43,224 nt of DNA from Desulfuromonadales bacterium (GCA_919902985.1 CAKKSC010000067.1:1-43224), one strand, 5' to 3'; shown: positions 33,552 to 43,132, counted from the first letter of the stretch. Notes: a model not told the origin generated them from the sequence alone. Translations and numbers: made by a program.

Positions 33552-36356
33552 ATGTTCTCGATGTTGATGAATATTAAATTTATTTTGTTTATAGCCTGCA
33601 TAATGATGTTTTATGCATGTCAAACTGCTCAAATAAAGGGCATTGGAACGGTTGATGAATTAAGCAAGGCCCGGGAACAAGAAAATAAAAGGATCAGAGA
33701 GTCTGAAGAATATAAAATCAGAGAGTGGGAAGAGTATATGGGCCTTCTGAGAGATCAAGACCTTTCCCATAACACGATCTTAAGGCTCACGGAAGAGTAT
33801 CTTCAGGCAAAAGACATCGTGTATAAAAAAGATATGGAAGAGTACGATAGAAGAACCGCTCTTTACCAGAAGGGACAATTAAAAGAGCTGCCCAAAGAGC
33901 CGGTGCAGGACTATTCAACCCTGATAAGCAGGTTCAAACCTATCGCAAAAAATTACCGATATGGAAAAGGGGCTGACGCTATCCTGTATATTACTGCTTT
34001 TGCCCTTTACGAACATGGAAAGAGAGACGAAGCTGCAAAAATATTTGAGGAAATGCTTAAAACTTATCCATATAGTGATTACTTTCTTGAGGTCTCTTTC
34101 AGACTCGGTGAATTCTACTTTGAAACTGGTCAGATGGGAGAGGCACTGGAAGCGTACAAAAAAGCGATTAACTTTCGCGACTCCCTGCTTTACGAAAAGG
34201 CCCTGTATAAAATCGGCTGGATATATTACAAGATTGATGACTTTGAAAAATCGGCCCAGTCTTTTGTGTCTGTTCTTGATTCTAAATGGAGCCAGGATGG
34301 CAAGCAGGATGGGCTTACCGAGGAGGCGGTGACATCCACTGTAATGGCTCTTTCCCATTTTAAGGGTGCGAAGCAGTCAATTGATTTTTTAACCTCTCAG
34401 GGTACTAAAAAAATGTACCTTCCAGCAGTCATGGTGCAACTTGGCGATAAGCTTACTGAAGAAACAAGGTTTGACGATACGTTGTTGGTATATAAGACCC
34501 TTGAAGAGTGGTTCCCCGAGAATTCAGAACTGCCGGTTATTTATGATAAGATTGCAAATCTATACGATAAGATGTCGAAGGAGAATGACGCCATAGCTAC
34601 AGACTGGTTAGCTATCCATAAGTTTAATCCTGGTACCGCCTGGTACAAAAAGAATTATTACAAATCGAACTACTTTAAAGCTGTTGACGCCCTTCTATCT
34701 AAGAAAATGATCTCAATCTCCAAAAAATATCACGTCAGGGGCAAAAAGGAAGCCAAGCCTGAATATCTGGAGAAGGCAATTGACGGTTACTGGGTATTCC
34801 TGTCTTCCTATCCCGCAATGCCGGAAGCTAAGAATATCAACCTTCTTCTGGCAGAGGCCTTGTTTGATGCAGGAAAATATGCCGAGGCAGCAGAAGAATA
34901 TAAGAAGGCAGCAAATTTATATCCTGCCGGGGCAGAGAGAGGTGATATAGCATTTTCTGCATTGCTGACTTACGAAGTGATATTTTACCAGTCAGAAAAG
35001 GGCGATAAAGAGATCATCAAACCTGCTGAACTGTTAGTTGCGGGGTATGAGTCAGATCTTATAAAAAACGGTAAGTTCGAGAATTCAATTAACAAAATAG
35101 CAGATATGTATACTCAGATAGGTGATTATGATAAGGCCAGAAGCAGTATCAAACTACTTGCAAAGGTGAAAGACCCTACTTTGGTCTCTCTGAAGACCGC
35201 TGAACTTTACCTGAAGGAGAATAACCTGGCAGCTGCCGAAGATCTATATGCCAGATTGAACGAGAAGCAAAGCACTCCTGCAACTAAAGATGCCCTCGCA
35301 AATATCCGTTACAGTATTGCTGAGGAACATGTCAAAGAAGAAAGGTTTAAGGATGCGGTTACCAAATTTAATCAGGTTTTTTCCACTTTCCCTGGTTCCA
35401 AGGTTGGCGAAGCGGCACTGGTTAAGCTGGGGTACCTTTATCTTCAGAAAAAAGAGATAGACAGTGTTGAGGATATTGCCATAAGGTTTGTAAAGGCATA
35501 TCCCGAATCAGGTAAGACCTTACCTCTTATGGTAGAAGCAGGCCGAGGAATTGAGAGGGAAGAACCAGTACGGGCGGCAGGTCTTTATGAAAAAGCTTCT
35601 ACCCTGACAAGAGACCATGTTACTTCGACAAAGCTTGCTCTTGCTGCTGCCCTGCTTTACGAAGCAAACAAAGATTATCAGAAGGCGGAACCCCTTTATA
35701 AGAAATACCTGGAAAGAGAGAGCATTCCTCTTAATGACGAAGCGGATGTTCGTTTGAGATTAGGGACCGTTCAATTTCGAACAGGTAAAAAGAAAGAGGG
35801 TCTGGAAAGTCTGAACATGGTATTGGCATTGGAAGGGAAGGTGAATGAAACTATAATTGGGAAGGCACGGCTGCTTATGCTCGAAGTTAAGGAATCAGTC
35901 TATCTCGGGACAAAGCTCACCCAGTCGTTTGAGGAGACTTTTCAGAAAAAGACTTCTCTTCTTGACGGACTACTCAAGGACTATTCACAGGTCATAAAAT
36001 ATAAGGTGCTTGAACTGCAGCCCGAGGTTTATTTTAAGATGGGAACTGCCCTGGAGAACTTCAAGGAGACCATGATACAGTCAGAGAGGCCTTCCGGTAT
36101 GAGCAAGGAGGAGCTTGAAGAATATAGTTTCCTTCTGGAGGAAAGGGCATATCCTTATGAGGAACAGTCTGTTAAGGCTTTCGAAAAAGGGCTCCTGGCA
36201 GGAGTAAGAAATAGAATAAATAATGATTGGGTAGACAAATGCTTTAAGAAACTTGCCAGTATAAGACCGGCAGTATATAAGAGGGATACCGGAGAAAAGG
36301 GACCGGAGCCATTATTTTTGCGTATAGAACCAGTGAGGCTTGAAAAAGGACTATGA
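33552..36356 (+). CDS. Large TPR lipoprotein
   Basis: A 934-residue protein with a lipoprotein-like signal (IMMFYACQ, Cys about 23) and many tetratricopeptide repeats across most of its length, such as EHGKRDEAAKIFEEMLKTYP, MGEALEAYKKAINF, AGKYAEAAEEYKKAANLYPA and KEERFKDAVTKFNQVFSTFPG. The lipid anchor suggests outer-membrane attachment facing the periplasm. Long TPR proteins such as GltI, and the TPR lipoprotein GltE (AglT), occur in the Myxococcus Glt complex; equivalence is only inferred. Its stop overlaps the next start (ATGA). Confidence 0.8.
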   Translation: MFSMLMNIKFILFIACIMMFYACQTAQIKGIGTVDELSKAREQENKRIRESEEYKIREWEEYMGLLRDQDLSHNTILRLTEEYLQAKDIVYKKDMEEYDRRTALYQKGQLKELPKEPVQDYSTLISRFKPIAKNYRYGKGADAILYITAFALYEHGKRDEAAKIFEEMLKTYPYSDYFLEVSFRLGEFYFETGQMGEALEAYKKAINFRDSLLYEKALYKIGWIYYKIDDFEKSAQSFVSVLDSKWSQDGKQDGLTEEAVTSTVMALSHFKGAKQSIDFLTSQGTKKMYLPAVMVQLGDKLTEETRFDDTLLVYKTLEEWFPENSELPVIYDKIANLYDKMSKENDAIATDWLAIHKFNPGTAWYKKNYYKSNYFKAVDALLSKKMISISKKYHVRGKKEAKPEYLEKAIDGYWVFLSSYPAMPEAKNINLLLAEALFDAGKYAEAAEEYKKAANLYPAGAERGDIAFSALLTYEVIFYQSEKGDKEIIKPAELLVAGYESDLIKNGKFENSINKIADMYTQIGDYDKARSSIKLLAKVKDPTLVSLKTAELYLKENNLAAAEDLYARLNEKQSTPATKDALANIRYSIAEEHVKEERFKDAVTKFNQVFSTFPGSKVGEAALVKLGYLYLQKKEIDSVEDIAIRFVKAYPESGKTLPLMVEAGRGIEREEPVRAAGLYEKASTLTRDHVTSTKLALAAALLYEANKDYQKAEPLYKKYLERESIPLNDEADVRLRLGTVQFRTGKKKEGLESLNMVLALEGKVNETIIGKARLLMLEVKESVYLGTKLTQSFEETFQKKTSLLDGLLKDYSQVIKYKVLELQPEVYFKMGTALENFKETMIQSERPSGMSKEELEEYSFLLEERAYPYEEQSVKAFEKGLLAGVRNRINNDWVDKCFKKLASIRPAVYKRDTGEKGPEPLFLRIEPVRLEKGL

Positions 36357-37267
36357 AAGTCAGAGTAAAAGCGTATATAATACTGATCCTGTGTGCGGGA
36401 TGTGCGGGGCCCGAGGTCAAGCCCTCGATAGAGGGCACATCTTCTCAGGAAAAGGTTGGCATAAGTGATGCTGCAACCAAGGAGCGGATGACAAAGCTCT
36501 TTGATGAAGGTCTCAGAATAATGGATGACAACCCGAAGGGTGCCCTCGCGTTGTTTAATGAGATACTGATGGTTGTTCCCGATAGATGGGAGATATATTA
36601 TAATTCAGGCCTCTCTTATTTGAGACTCAATGAATATGAAAAGGCTGAAGAACGGTTTAAAAAGGCTTTGAAAAACAATGCTCCGCCTGTAAAGGCCTAC
36701 AATGCCATCGGCTCCGTATATCTGGCAAGCGGCAACATGATAAAGGCGGTAGAGACCATCAAAAAAAGTCTGGATATTGAAGAGTCGCAGACGGCAATGA
36801 TCAATATCGCCGGGGCCTATCAGGCCTTGGGACAAAACGATATGGCCGTTAAATATTACCGTAAAGCCGGGCTGGCAGACCCATCGAACAGGGTCATTCA
36901 CAATAACCTTGGCGTTCTCCTTTACAATATGGGGAATTACAAAGGTGCACTGGAAGAGTTCAACAAGGCGTTGGATAAGAAAGGTGATGATGATGCAAGG
37001 CTTCTCATGTACGAAGCCCAGTCAGTTTTAAAGACCGGCGATTATGAAGGGGCGGTAAATACCTTTAAACGTATGCTGGCTGTTGTCCCGGACAACCCCT
37101 CCCCCTTTCTGAACATGGGGATCATATATGAAATTTACCTGATGGATATGGAAAAGGCCGTCGAAAACTTTGAAGCCTACATAAAAAAAGGTGGTCCAAA
37201 GGCTAAGGAAGTTGAAGCATGGCTTGAAATAGCCAGGAATAAGGGAAAGTCAAAGGAGGGGGGCTGA
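36353..37267 (+). CDS. TPR lipoprotein
   Basis: A 304-residue protein with a lipoprotein signal (YIILILCAGCAG) and about six TPR units between residues 55 and 295, for example YEKAEERFKKALKNNAPPVK, GQNDMAVKYYRKAGLADPSN and GNYKGALEEFNKALDKKGD. Likely anchored in the outer membrane and acting as an assembly platform, comparable to PilF-, GltE/AglT-type proteins. Overlaps the previous gene by four bases and the next by one. Confidence 0.82.
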   Translation: MKVRVKAYIILILCAGCAGPEVKPSIEGTSSQEKVGISDAATKERMTKLFDEGLRIMDDNPKGALALFNEILMVVPDRWEIYYNSGLSYLRLNEYEKAEERFKKALKNNAPPVKAYNAIGSVYLASGNMIKAVETIKKSLDIEESQTAMINIAGAYQALGQNDMAVKYYRKAGLADPSNRVIHNNLGVLLYNMGNYKGALEEFNKALDKKGDDDARLLMYEAQSVLKTGDYEGAVNTFKRMLAVVPDNPSPFLNMGIIYEIYLMDMEKAVENFEAYIKKGGPKAKEVEAWLEIARNKGKSKEGG

Positions 37268-37560
37268 TGAAGAGTCTATGTCTTGCAGCTGTTATATTAC
37301 TCTTTTTCGCTGCCGGTGTAAGGTCTGAGGAGACTGCATCAACTAAAAAGTCAATGGGCTCAGGACCTGAAGAGATTGTTGAAAGAATTATTAAGGTCGA
37401 AGGGTCTCTCGAAAGACCGAGGGTGATATTTATACTTCCACGGGCAAAGCTGTGGAAGGAAGACCTCTCAAAGAGGAGCTTCGTTGGAGAAATCCTGGAG
37501 TCGGTGTATCCGGAAACGGTAATTGAAGATATTCTTAGAAATAGAACAGTCAGGAGGTAG
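37267..37560 (+). CDS. Small exported protein of the Glt-like operon
   Basis: A 97-residue protein with a signal peptide (MKSLCLAAVILLFFAAGVRS-EE) and a short charged mature part including EEIVERIIKVEGSLERPRVI and FILPRAKLWKEDL. I do not recognise the family. It is squeezed between the TPR lipoprotein and the ExbB gene with almost no spacing, so it likely belongs to the same complex in the periplasm. Confidence 0.65.
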   Translation: MKSLCLAAVILLFFAAGVRSEETASTKKSMGSGPEEIVERIIKVEGSLERPRVIFILPRAKLWKEDLSKRSFVGEILESVYPETVIEDILRNRTVRR

Positions 37561-37562
37561 TA

Positions 37563-38195
37563 ATGGAAACAATTGCAATGTGGTTTAAAGAGGGTGGCTT
37601 TGTTATGTATGTCATACTGGCCGTTGGGCTGCTCGGCCTGTCTGTAATTATTGAACGGTCAATTGTCCTGATACATAAATACAACGTTGATGCCAGGGCT
37701 CTCTGGGGGAAGGTCAGCAAACTTATCAGAGACGGCAATGCGCCACAGGCCCAGGCTTTATGCAAGGATTCGGACGCTCCGCTCCTCAGGGTTTTACACG
37801 CCGGGATAGCGGCGTCTGACGGCAGTGAAAGGGACATTCAGAACGCCATTGATGAGGTCACCCTGGAGGTCATGCCGACCATTAACAAGAGGTTATCTCA
37901 CCTGCTGACAATAGCCAACATAGCTACTCTTATAGGGCTTCTTGGAACAGTCCATGGTCTGATGGAGGCGTTTGGCGCGTTGGCTAACGCAGACCCTTCT
38001 CAGAAGGCAACAATCCTGGCAAGAGGTATATCCATAGTTCTTTATGCGACGGCCTTCGGGCTTCTGGTAGCTATTCCAATGCTTGGCGCTTATGCAGTCC
38101 TTCAGTCCAAAGCTCATAAGATAATCGACGACATCGATGAATTTTCTGTGAAACTTATAAACCTGCTTCACAGCAGGAGGAAGCATGTCGTATAA
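37563..38195 (+). CDS. MotA/TolQ/ExbB-family motor protein
   Basis: A 210-residue inner-membrane protein with the three-helix TolQ/ExbB plan: TM1 about 13-32 (FVMYVILAVGLLGLSVIIER), a large cytoplasmic loop, TM2 about 115-138 (ATLIGLLGTVHGLMEAF) and TM3 about 155-180 (GISIVLYATAFGLLVAIPML). Such pentamers form the proton channel with ExbD/TolR dimers and power envelope work. In Myxococcus the equivalent AglR drives gliding. It has AGGAGG before its ATG and overlaps the first ExbD gene by 11 bases. Confidence 0.92.
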   Translation: METIAMWFKEGGFVMYVILAVGLLGLSVIIERSIVLIHKYNVDARALWGKVSKLIRDGNAPQAQALCKDSDAPLLRVLHAGIAASDGSERDIQNAIDEVTLEVMPTINKRLSHLLTIANIATLIGLLGTVHGLMEAFGALANADPSQKATILARGISIVLYATAFGLLVAIPMLGAYAVLQSKAHKIIDDIDEFSVKLINLLHSRRKHVV

Positions 38196-38676
38196 GCCAA
38201 GCAGACGTGGACATTCTCAGCATGAAGAGACCGAGTTAAACCTTCTCCCTATGATGAACATGTTCATCATCATAATCAGCTTTCTTATGACAACTGCCAT
38301 CTTTGCCAAGACGGCACTTATCGACGTCTACCTGCCTCAGGAAGGCAGTGGTGGTGGCACTGGCAGCGGTGGACAGGCTGCTTATGCACCTCCGGCCATA
38401 CTGACAGTCAGTACCACTGAAAAAGGTTTTGAGCTTGGCGGAATCGGGGGTGGAAGATTTATACCAAAAAAGGGTGGGAACCTGGATTATTCCCAACTTA
38501 CCGCAGATCTTCTCATGCTGAAACAGAGCTATCCTGACAAAGAGGATGCTATCCTCCTTTTCCCTCCGGAAATGTCATATGACATAGTTGTAAAGGTCAT
38601 GGATGCCTCAAGAGAAACCGAGGAACGCCCAAAACAGACCCTGTTCCCTTTGGCATCCCTGGGGGAGGTGAAATAG
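38185..38676 (+). CDS. ExbD/TolR-like protein, catalytic Asp replaced
   Basis: A 163-residue ExbD/TolR homologue with one N-terminal TM helix (about 23-44, MMNMFIIIISFLMTTAIF) and a periplasmic domain, with a Gly/Ser-rich stretch at 53-63. At the position of the conserved aspartate that carries protons in ExbD/TolR, this copy has Asn25 (LPMMNMF against LTSLMDVF in the next gene). It probably forms a heteromer with the next protein, as AglS and AglQ do in Myxococcus. The gene overlaps exbB-like by 11 bases. Confidence 0.88.
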   Translation: MSYKPSRRGHSQHEETELNLLPMMNMFIIIISFLMTTAIFAKTALIDVYLPQEGSGGGTGSGGQAAYAPPAILTVSTTEKGFELGGIGGGRFIPKKGGNLDYSQLTADLLMLKQSYPDKEDAILLFPPEMSYDIVVKVMDASRETEERPKQTLFPLASLGEVK

Positions 38677-38678
38677 GA

Positions 38679-39176
38679 ATGCCTTTCGCTCCATCAAAAA
38701 GAAAACCTAAAAGGAAAGGAGATGGGCCCATCAATCTGTCTCTTACCTCATTGATGGATGTATTTACCATCATCCTTGTCTTCCTGCTGATGAGCTACTC
38801 CAGCGAGGGTGAGATCCTGACTGCAGACCCAAGACTTAAACTTCCAATCTCAACCTCTGCTCAGTCTCCCAAGCTAAAGCTGTCAGTCCAGTTGACTACC
38901 GATGAGGTCATTGTCGACGGCGTTAAAGTCACAACTGTACAGGAAGCCATGAGCGGAGAAGATTACCTGATCAAGCCGGTTTTAGCGGCCCTCGAAAAGA
39001 ATACCGAGAGGATGAAGTTTATTGCAAAAAGTAACGTCGCCCTGAAGTTTACTGGCGACATTGTAATCATGGGAGACGAACACATCCCCTTTATCCTCAT
39101 CGAGAGGGTAATGTATACGTGCGGCCAGGCTGGATATGGCAATATCTCATTGGCGGTTGCGTCCAGTGATAAATAA
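38679..39176 (+). CDS. ExbD/TolR-like protein, canonical
   Basis: The second ExbD/TolR homologue, 165 residues. The TM helix (about 22-41) keeps the key aspartate D27 in SLTSLMDVFTIILVFLL. The periplasmic domain contains KLKLSVQLTTDEVIVDGVKV and FTGDIVIMGDEHIPFILIERV, the usual beta-alpha fold that contacts peptidoglycan. Paired with the Asn-containing paralogue just upstream and the ExbB-like channel protein, it should make the proton-driven stator. Starts two bases after its neighbour; the next gene overlaps its end. Confidence 0.92.
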   Translation: MPFAPSKRKPKRKGDGPINLSLTSLMDVFTIILVFLLMSYSSEGEILTADPRLKLPISTSAQSPKLKLSVQLTTDEVIVDGVKVTTVQEAMSGEDYLIKPVLAALEKNTERMKFIAKSNVALKFTGDIVIMGDEHIPFILIERVMYTCGQAGYGNISLAVASSDK

Positions 39177-40773
39177 AAAAATATTTTATATATCTGTAAA
39201 TAAGCTTGGCAAAGAGCCTGAAGAGGTCATCCCATCTTCAGGCGCAAGGTCTCTATTTATTGGAACCGGGAAAAACTGCGATATCATCGCTTCCATCCCA
39301 TTGCTTCCGGCCAGACACAGCATATTAAAGAGGAGCATCTCTGGCTACAACCTTGTAGTTCCTCCATCGGCTTCACTTTTCATAACCATAGGCGATTCGA
39401 CAATCCCCATAAAAAGTCTTGTAGACCTCGGTCTTCTTAAAAAGAAGGGGGACTTCTACCTGTTTCCCATTCCTGACAAGGCTCCCTGTACGGTGAAGTC
39501 TGATGACGTCATACTGACTTTCGGGTATAAAGAAAAACCACAACATGTAAAGAAACCGCTGGCAAAAGTCGACAGCTCTCTAAAAAAACACTTCGTTAAA
39601 AAGGAAGACTATGCATTTATAGCTATCCTCGTTACTGTATATATATTCGGTACTTCCTTTGCAGCATACATAAATTCTATGAAGATTACAAAGAAGGAGT
39701 CGGCGCAGATCATCAAGGAAATGCCTCAGAGATTTGCCAAGCTGGTGATGGAGGCTCCAAAGAAGGTCGCTCCCAAGAATATTGGTAAAGGAATGACAAC
39801 TTCCGGGGAAGGTAAATCGGAGACAAAGACCGAGGGAACTCCGGTAGAAGCAGCTAAGGATACCAGAGAAACCAAGGAATCTAAGGAAATTAAGGAAACA
39901 AAAAAGTCGGCCAGAGCTGAGCCATCAGCCGCTGTTGAGGTCGCATCTGCCGGCAGTTCAGCCGCAGTTGTATCAGGTGGTGGAGGCGGTAGTCGAGGTT
40001 CAGGCTCAGGTGGTGGAGGCGGTGGTTCTGGGTCCGGCAGCGGCAGCGTAAAATCCAGAGGGCTTCTCGGGGTGATTATGGCCAAATCGAAGCCACCGGA
40101 ATTCCTGAATCAGGACATGTTCAGTGAGGCAGAAGACACTGGAAGGGCCGCAGCTAGTGGAGCCAGAAGCTCCAGAAGCGGCAGCCAAATGGCTACAAGT
40201 GAGGTCTTGTCCGATATTGTAACTGCCAAGAACCAGGGCGGAGGTACAGGGGGAGGATTTGGAAGCGGAATCGGCAGTGGCAGCGGCGGAGGAGGAGAAG
40301 GCGATGGCGATGGCGGTGGCTTTGGTACCGGGATCGGCACTGGTGAAGGCCCCGGAGTTCCCAAAGGAGGAAAGCAGCGGGCAGCTGATATTATAAAGGA
40401 AAAGAAAGATATCATAGTAGCTGAGATTGAAAAAGAAAAACCCCAGAAGAGGGATGCCGAGACCACGGCAAATCTGAGGAAAAGGGATGAGTCGGAGATT
40501 TACAAGACCATAATTTCCTATGTAGGAGGGTTGAAGTATCTATACAATAATGCCCTCCGGAAGGACTCAACCCTTAAAGGCAAGATATCGGCAAAGATAA
40601 TTGTCGCCCAGGATGGAAAAGTGAGGGAGGCGACCCTGGTATCTTCAACCCTCAATTCTAAAGAGCTGGAAGAAGCCATACTCAGCAGGATACTTAAATG
40701 GAAATTCCCTGAACTGCTTGGTGGTGATGAATTTTCAATAACCTACACGTTTGACTTCTCACCCGTTGGTTAG
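39136..40773 (+). CDS. FHA-like/TonB (AgmX/PglI C-terminal) protein
   Basis: A 545-residue fusion-like protein resembling GltG/GltJ of Myxococcus. Order: a degenerate FHA-like domain (about 15-135; SLFIGTGKNCDIIAS and LLPARHSIL), one TM helix (about 158-178), a charged region, two Gly/Ser-rich blocks (about 281-305 and 365-412), and a C-terminal TonB-like AgmX/PglI domain (about 455-545; KISAKIIVAQDGKVREATLV, LEEAILSRILKWKFPE). The domain order means a cytoplasmic signal-reading head joined through the membrane to a periplasmic arm that could be moved by the ExbB/D motor. The start may be GTG 39166 rather than ATG 39136, which overlaps the previous gene by 41 bases. It closes the operon. Confidence 0.88.
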   Translation: MAISHWRLRPVINKKIFYISVNKLGKEPEEVIPSSGARSLFIGTGKNCDIIASIPLLPARHSILKRSISGYNLVVPPSASLFITIGDSTIPIKSLVDLGLLKKKGDFYLFPIPDKAPCTVKSDDVILTFGYKEKPQHVKKPLAKVDSSLKKHFVKKEDYAFIAILVTVYIFGTSFAAYINSMKITKKESAQIIKEMPQRFAKLVMEAPKKVAPKNIGKGMTTSGEGKSETKTEGTPVEAAKDTRETKESKEIKETKKSARAEPSAAVEVASAGSSAAVVSGGGGGSRGSGSGGGGGGSGSGSGSVKSRGLLGVIMAKSKPPEFLNQDMFSEAEDTGRAAASGARSSRSGSQMATSEVLSDIVTAKNQGGGTGGGFGSGIGSGSGGGGEGDGDGGGFGTGIGTGEGPGVPKGGKQRAADIIKEKKDIIVAEIEKEKPQKRDAETTANLRKRDESEIYKTIISYVGGLKYLYNNALRKDSTLKGKISAKIIVAQDGKVREATLVSSTLNSKELEEAILSRILKWKFPELLGGDEFSITYTFDFSPVG

Positions 40774-40818
40774 CATAACTGATCGGTTTAATAACCCAAC
40801 TGTATTTCATGCAATTGC

Positions 40819-41298
40819 TTATTTCGTTCCCCTTGCAATTGCAACCTTCCCGGTCCTTACAACCTCTTTAATCCCCATAGGCTGTAGAAGATCAATGAGG
40901 GCCTTTATCTTACTATCGTCACCTGTCATCTCAACGGTGTAGGACTTTGGGCTGACATCTACTACCTTCCCCCTGAATATATCGACTATGGAAAGTAACT
41001 CAGAACGGGTCTTGTCGTCAACGGAAACCTTTATCAGGGCCATCTCCCTCTCAACGCATTCACCCTTCTGGAAATCTATGACCTTTATGACATTAATGAG
41101 CTTGTTGAGCTGCTTCATGATCTGCTCAAGGATCTGCTCATTCCCTCTGGTTACAATAGTCATCCTTGATACAGAGGGTTCCAGCGTCTCCGCAACGCAG
41201 AGAGATTCTATATTGAAACCTCTTCCGCTGAAAAGCCCGGCTACCCTGGAAAGGACACCGAACTCATTTTCTACCAGAACTGAAATTGTATGACGCAT
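40819..41298 (-). CDS. ilvN: Acetolactate synthase small subunit
   Basis: The regulatory subunit (159 aa) of acetohydroxyacid synthase. The N-terminal ACT domain, with ISVLVENEFGVLSRVAGLFS and RGFNIESLCVAETLEP, binds valine for feedback control; the C-terminal part includes DIFRGKVVDVSPKSYTVEMTG. It follows ilvB by ten bases. Downstream there is no ilvC; the gene meets the end of the Glt-like operon tail to tail with a 45-base gap. Confidence 0.95.
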   Translation of the reverse strand: MRHTISVLVENEFGVLSRVAGLFSGRGFNIESLCVAETLEPSVSRMTIVTRGNEQILEQIMKQLNKLINVIKVIDFQKGECVEREMALIKVSVDDKTRSELLSIVDIFRGKVVDVSPKSYTVEMTGDDSKIKALIDLLQPMGIKEVVRTGKVAIARGTK

Positions 41299-41308
41299 AT
41301 AACCTCTC

Positions 41309-43000
41309 CTATACTAACAGCATCTTGCTCAGAGGCTGGCCTGCAGGGACCATGGGGTATACCCCTTCCTCAGGGTCAACCTGGAAGTCCATGAACACAG
41401 GCCTGTCCTTCACCTTCAGAGCCTCTTTTATGACCTTCTCCACCTCATCCACCTTTGTAGCCCTGAGTCCAACGGCTCCGTATGCCTCTGCCACTTTCAC
41501 GAAATCCGGGGCGCAGTCTATGCAGGTGTATGAGTACCTCCTGTGGAAGAAAAGCTCCTGCCACTGTCTGACCATACCGAGAAAGTGGTTGTTTAATATC
41601 GCAACCTTTACAGGGATATTGAACTGCACTGCTGTTCCCAGTTCCTGGATGTTCATCTGAATGCTTCCGTCCCCTGCCATGCAGATGACGGTCTTATCCG
41701 GGTTGGCCACCTGCGCCCCTATGGCTGCAGGGAACCCAAAGCCCATGGTTCCAAGGCCGCCTGAGGTTATAAGTGTCCTCGGCTTGTTGAAAGGGAAGAA
41801 CTGGGCTGTCCACATCTGGTTCTGCCCTACCTCGGTGGTTACTATGGCGTCCCCCCTGGTAAGCTCGGCTATCTTCTCTATGACATACTGGGGCTTTATC
41901 GGCCCCTTCTTCTCCTGCCTGTATCCCATTGGATGCGTCTTGTCCCACTCCGCTATCTGTGCCAGCCAGGCCTTCCTGTCAGGCTTCCATGCCCCCTTAT
42001 CGTCCTTCACCAGTTCGTTCATCTTCGAGAGGACATTCTTCACATCACCAACGATGGGGACATCAACCCTGACGTTCTTGCTGATAGACGTCGGGTCTAT
42101 GTCCACATGTATAATCTTGGCATTAGGCGCAAACTCGCTGATCTTCCCTGTGACCCTGTCGTCAAACCTGGCGCCAATGGCAACGAGAAGGTCGCAGTGG
42201 GTCACGGCCATATTGGCCCTGAAAGTTCCATGCATCCCGAGCATACCGAGAGAAAGCTTCTCTTTTGCAGGGTATGCGCCAAGCCCCATTAAGGTCATGG
42301 TTATAGGCAGTTGGAGCTTGTTTACGAACTTTGTCAGTTCTTCCGATGCATTTGATAATATTACCCCTCCACCCGTATAAAGCAGTGGCCTCTTGGCCTC
42401 AAGGATCATTGATACGGCCTGCTTTATCTGTCCCGGATGGCCGCTGTAGGTCGGGTTGTAGCTCCTCAGCTTTACCTCTTCAGGATAATGATATTCCGTA
42501 CTGTCTATCATAACGTCTTTCGGAAGGTCTATCAGCACCGGTCCCGGCCTCCCTGTCCTCGCGATATAGAAAGACTCCTTTATTATCATAGCCAGATCCT
42601 TTACATCCTTTACAAGGTAGTTGTGTTTTGTACACGGCCTTGTGATGCCGACTATATCAGCCTCCTGGAAGGCATCATTCCCTATCAGCATGGTAGGGAC
42701 CTGCCCTGTCAACACCACCATAGGGATAGAGTCCATATATGCAGTTGCTACACCTGTTACAACGTTTGTTGCCCCGGGACCTGATGTGGCAAGGCACACG
42801 CCGACCTTACCTGTCGATCTGGCGTACCCGTCGGCAGCGTGGGCAGCGCCCTGCTCATGCCTGACAAGGACATGCTTTATCTGGTAGTTCAAAAGCTCAT
42901 CGTATATATTTAAAACAGCCCCGCCGGGGTAGCCGAATATGGTATCAACCCCTTCCTTCATCAGGCTCTCTATAAGTATCTGTGCACCTGTCTTTTTCAC
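41309..43000 (-). CDS. ilvB: Acetolactate synthase large subunit
   Basis: The catalytic thiamine-diphosphate subunit of branched-chain amino acid synthesis, which joins two pyruvates or pyruvate and 2-oxobutyrate. [14 protein letters not shown] with the catalytic Glu near [20 protein letters not shown], the FAD-region GMLGMHGT and the cofactor motif [15 protein letters not shown] are present. ATGs at 43024 and 43012 precede the family start; GTG 42998-43000 ([17 protein letters not shown]) has GGAGG five bases upstream, and family proteins begin just here, so I favour it (563 aa). Confidence 0.95.
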   Translation of the reverse strand: MKKTGAQILIESLMKEGVDTIFGYPGGAVLNIYDELLNYQIKHVLVRHEQGAAHAADGYARSTGKVGVCLATSGPGATNVVTGVATAYMDSIPMVVLTGQVPTMLIGNDAFQEADIVGITRPCTKHNYLVKDVKDLAMIIKESFYIARTGRPGPVLIDLPKDVMIDSTEYHYPEEVKLRSYNPTYSGHPGQIKQAVSMILEAKRPLLYTGGGVILSNASEELTKFVNKLQLPITMTLMGLGAYPAKEKLSLGMLGMHGTFRANMAVTHCDLLVAIGARFDDRVTGKISEFAPNAKIIHVDIDPTSISKNVRVDVPIVGDVKNVLSKMNELVKDDKGAWKPDRKAWLAQIAEWDKTHPMGYRQEKKGPIKPQYVIEKIAELTRGDAIVTTEVGQNQMWTAQFFPFNKPRTLITSGGLGTMGFGFPAAIGAQVANPDKTVICMAGDGSIQMNIQELGTAVQFNIPVKVAILNNHFLGMVRQWQELFFHRRYSYTCIDCAPDFVKVAEAYGAVGLRATKVDEVEKVIKEALKVKDRPVFMDFQVDPEEGVYPMVPAGQPLSKMLLV

Positions 43001-43132
43001 AACATCCTCCATATCAACAATCAAGAGTAAAACTACTTTATTCTCCTGACGCCTGACTTCTCACGTCTAAATTTATTCAGCTCATATTTACCTTAGGCAT
43101 AAGCCTACGATAGACAAAGGCGCAGGCTATAA

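Noticed and set aside
39726-40466. Pro-rich minus-strand frames opposite the TonB-like gene
   Set aside because: They are the antisense of the Gly-rich tracts of the real gene.
43080-43115. Attenuator or T-box leader before ilvB
   Set aside because: Only a 5-bp hairpin with no T-run, leader peptide or T-box sequence is visible.
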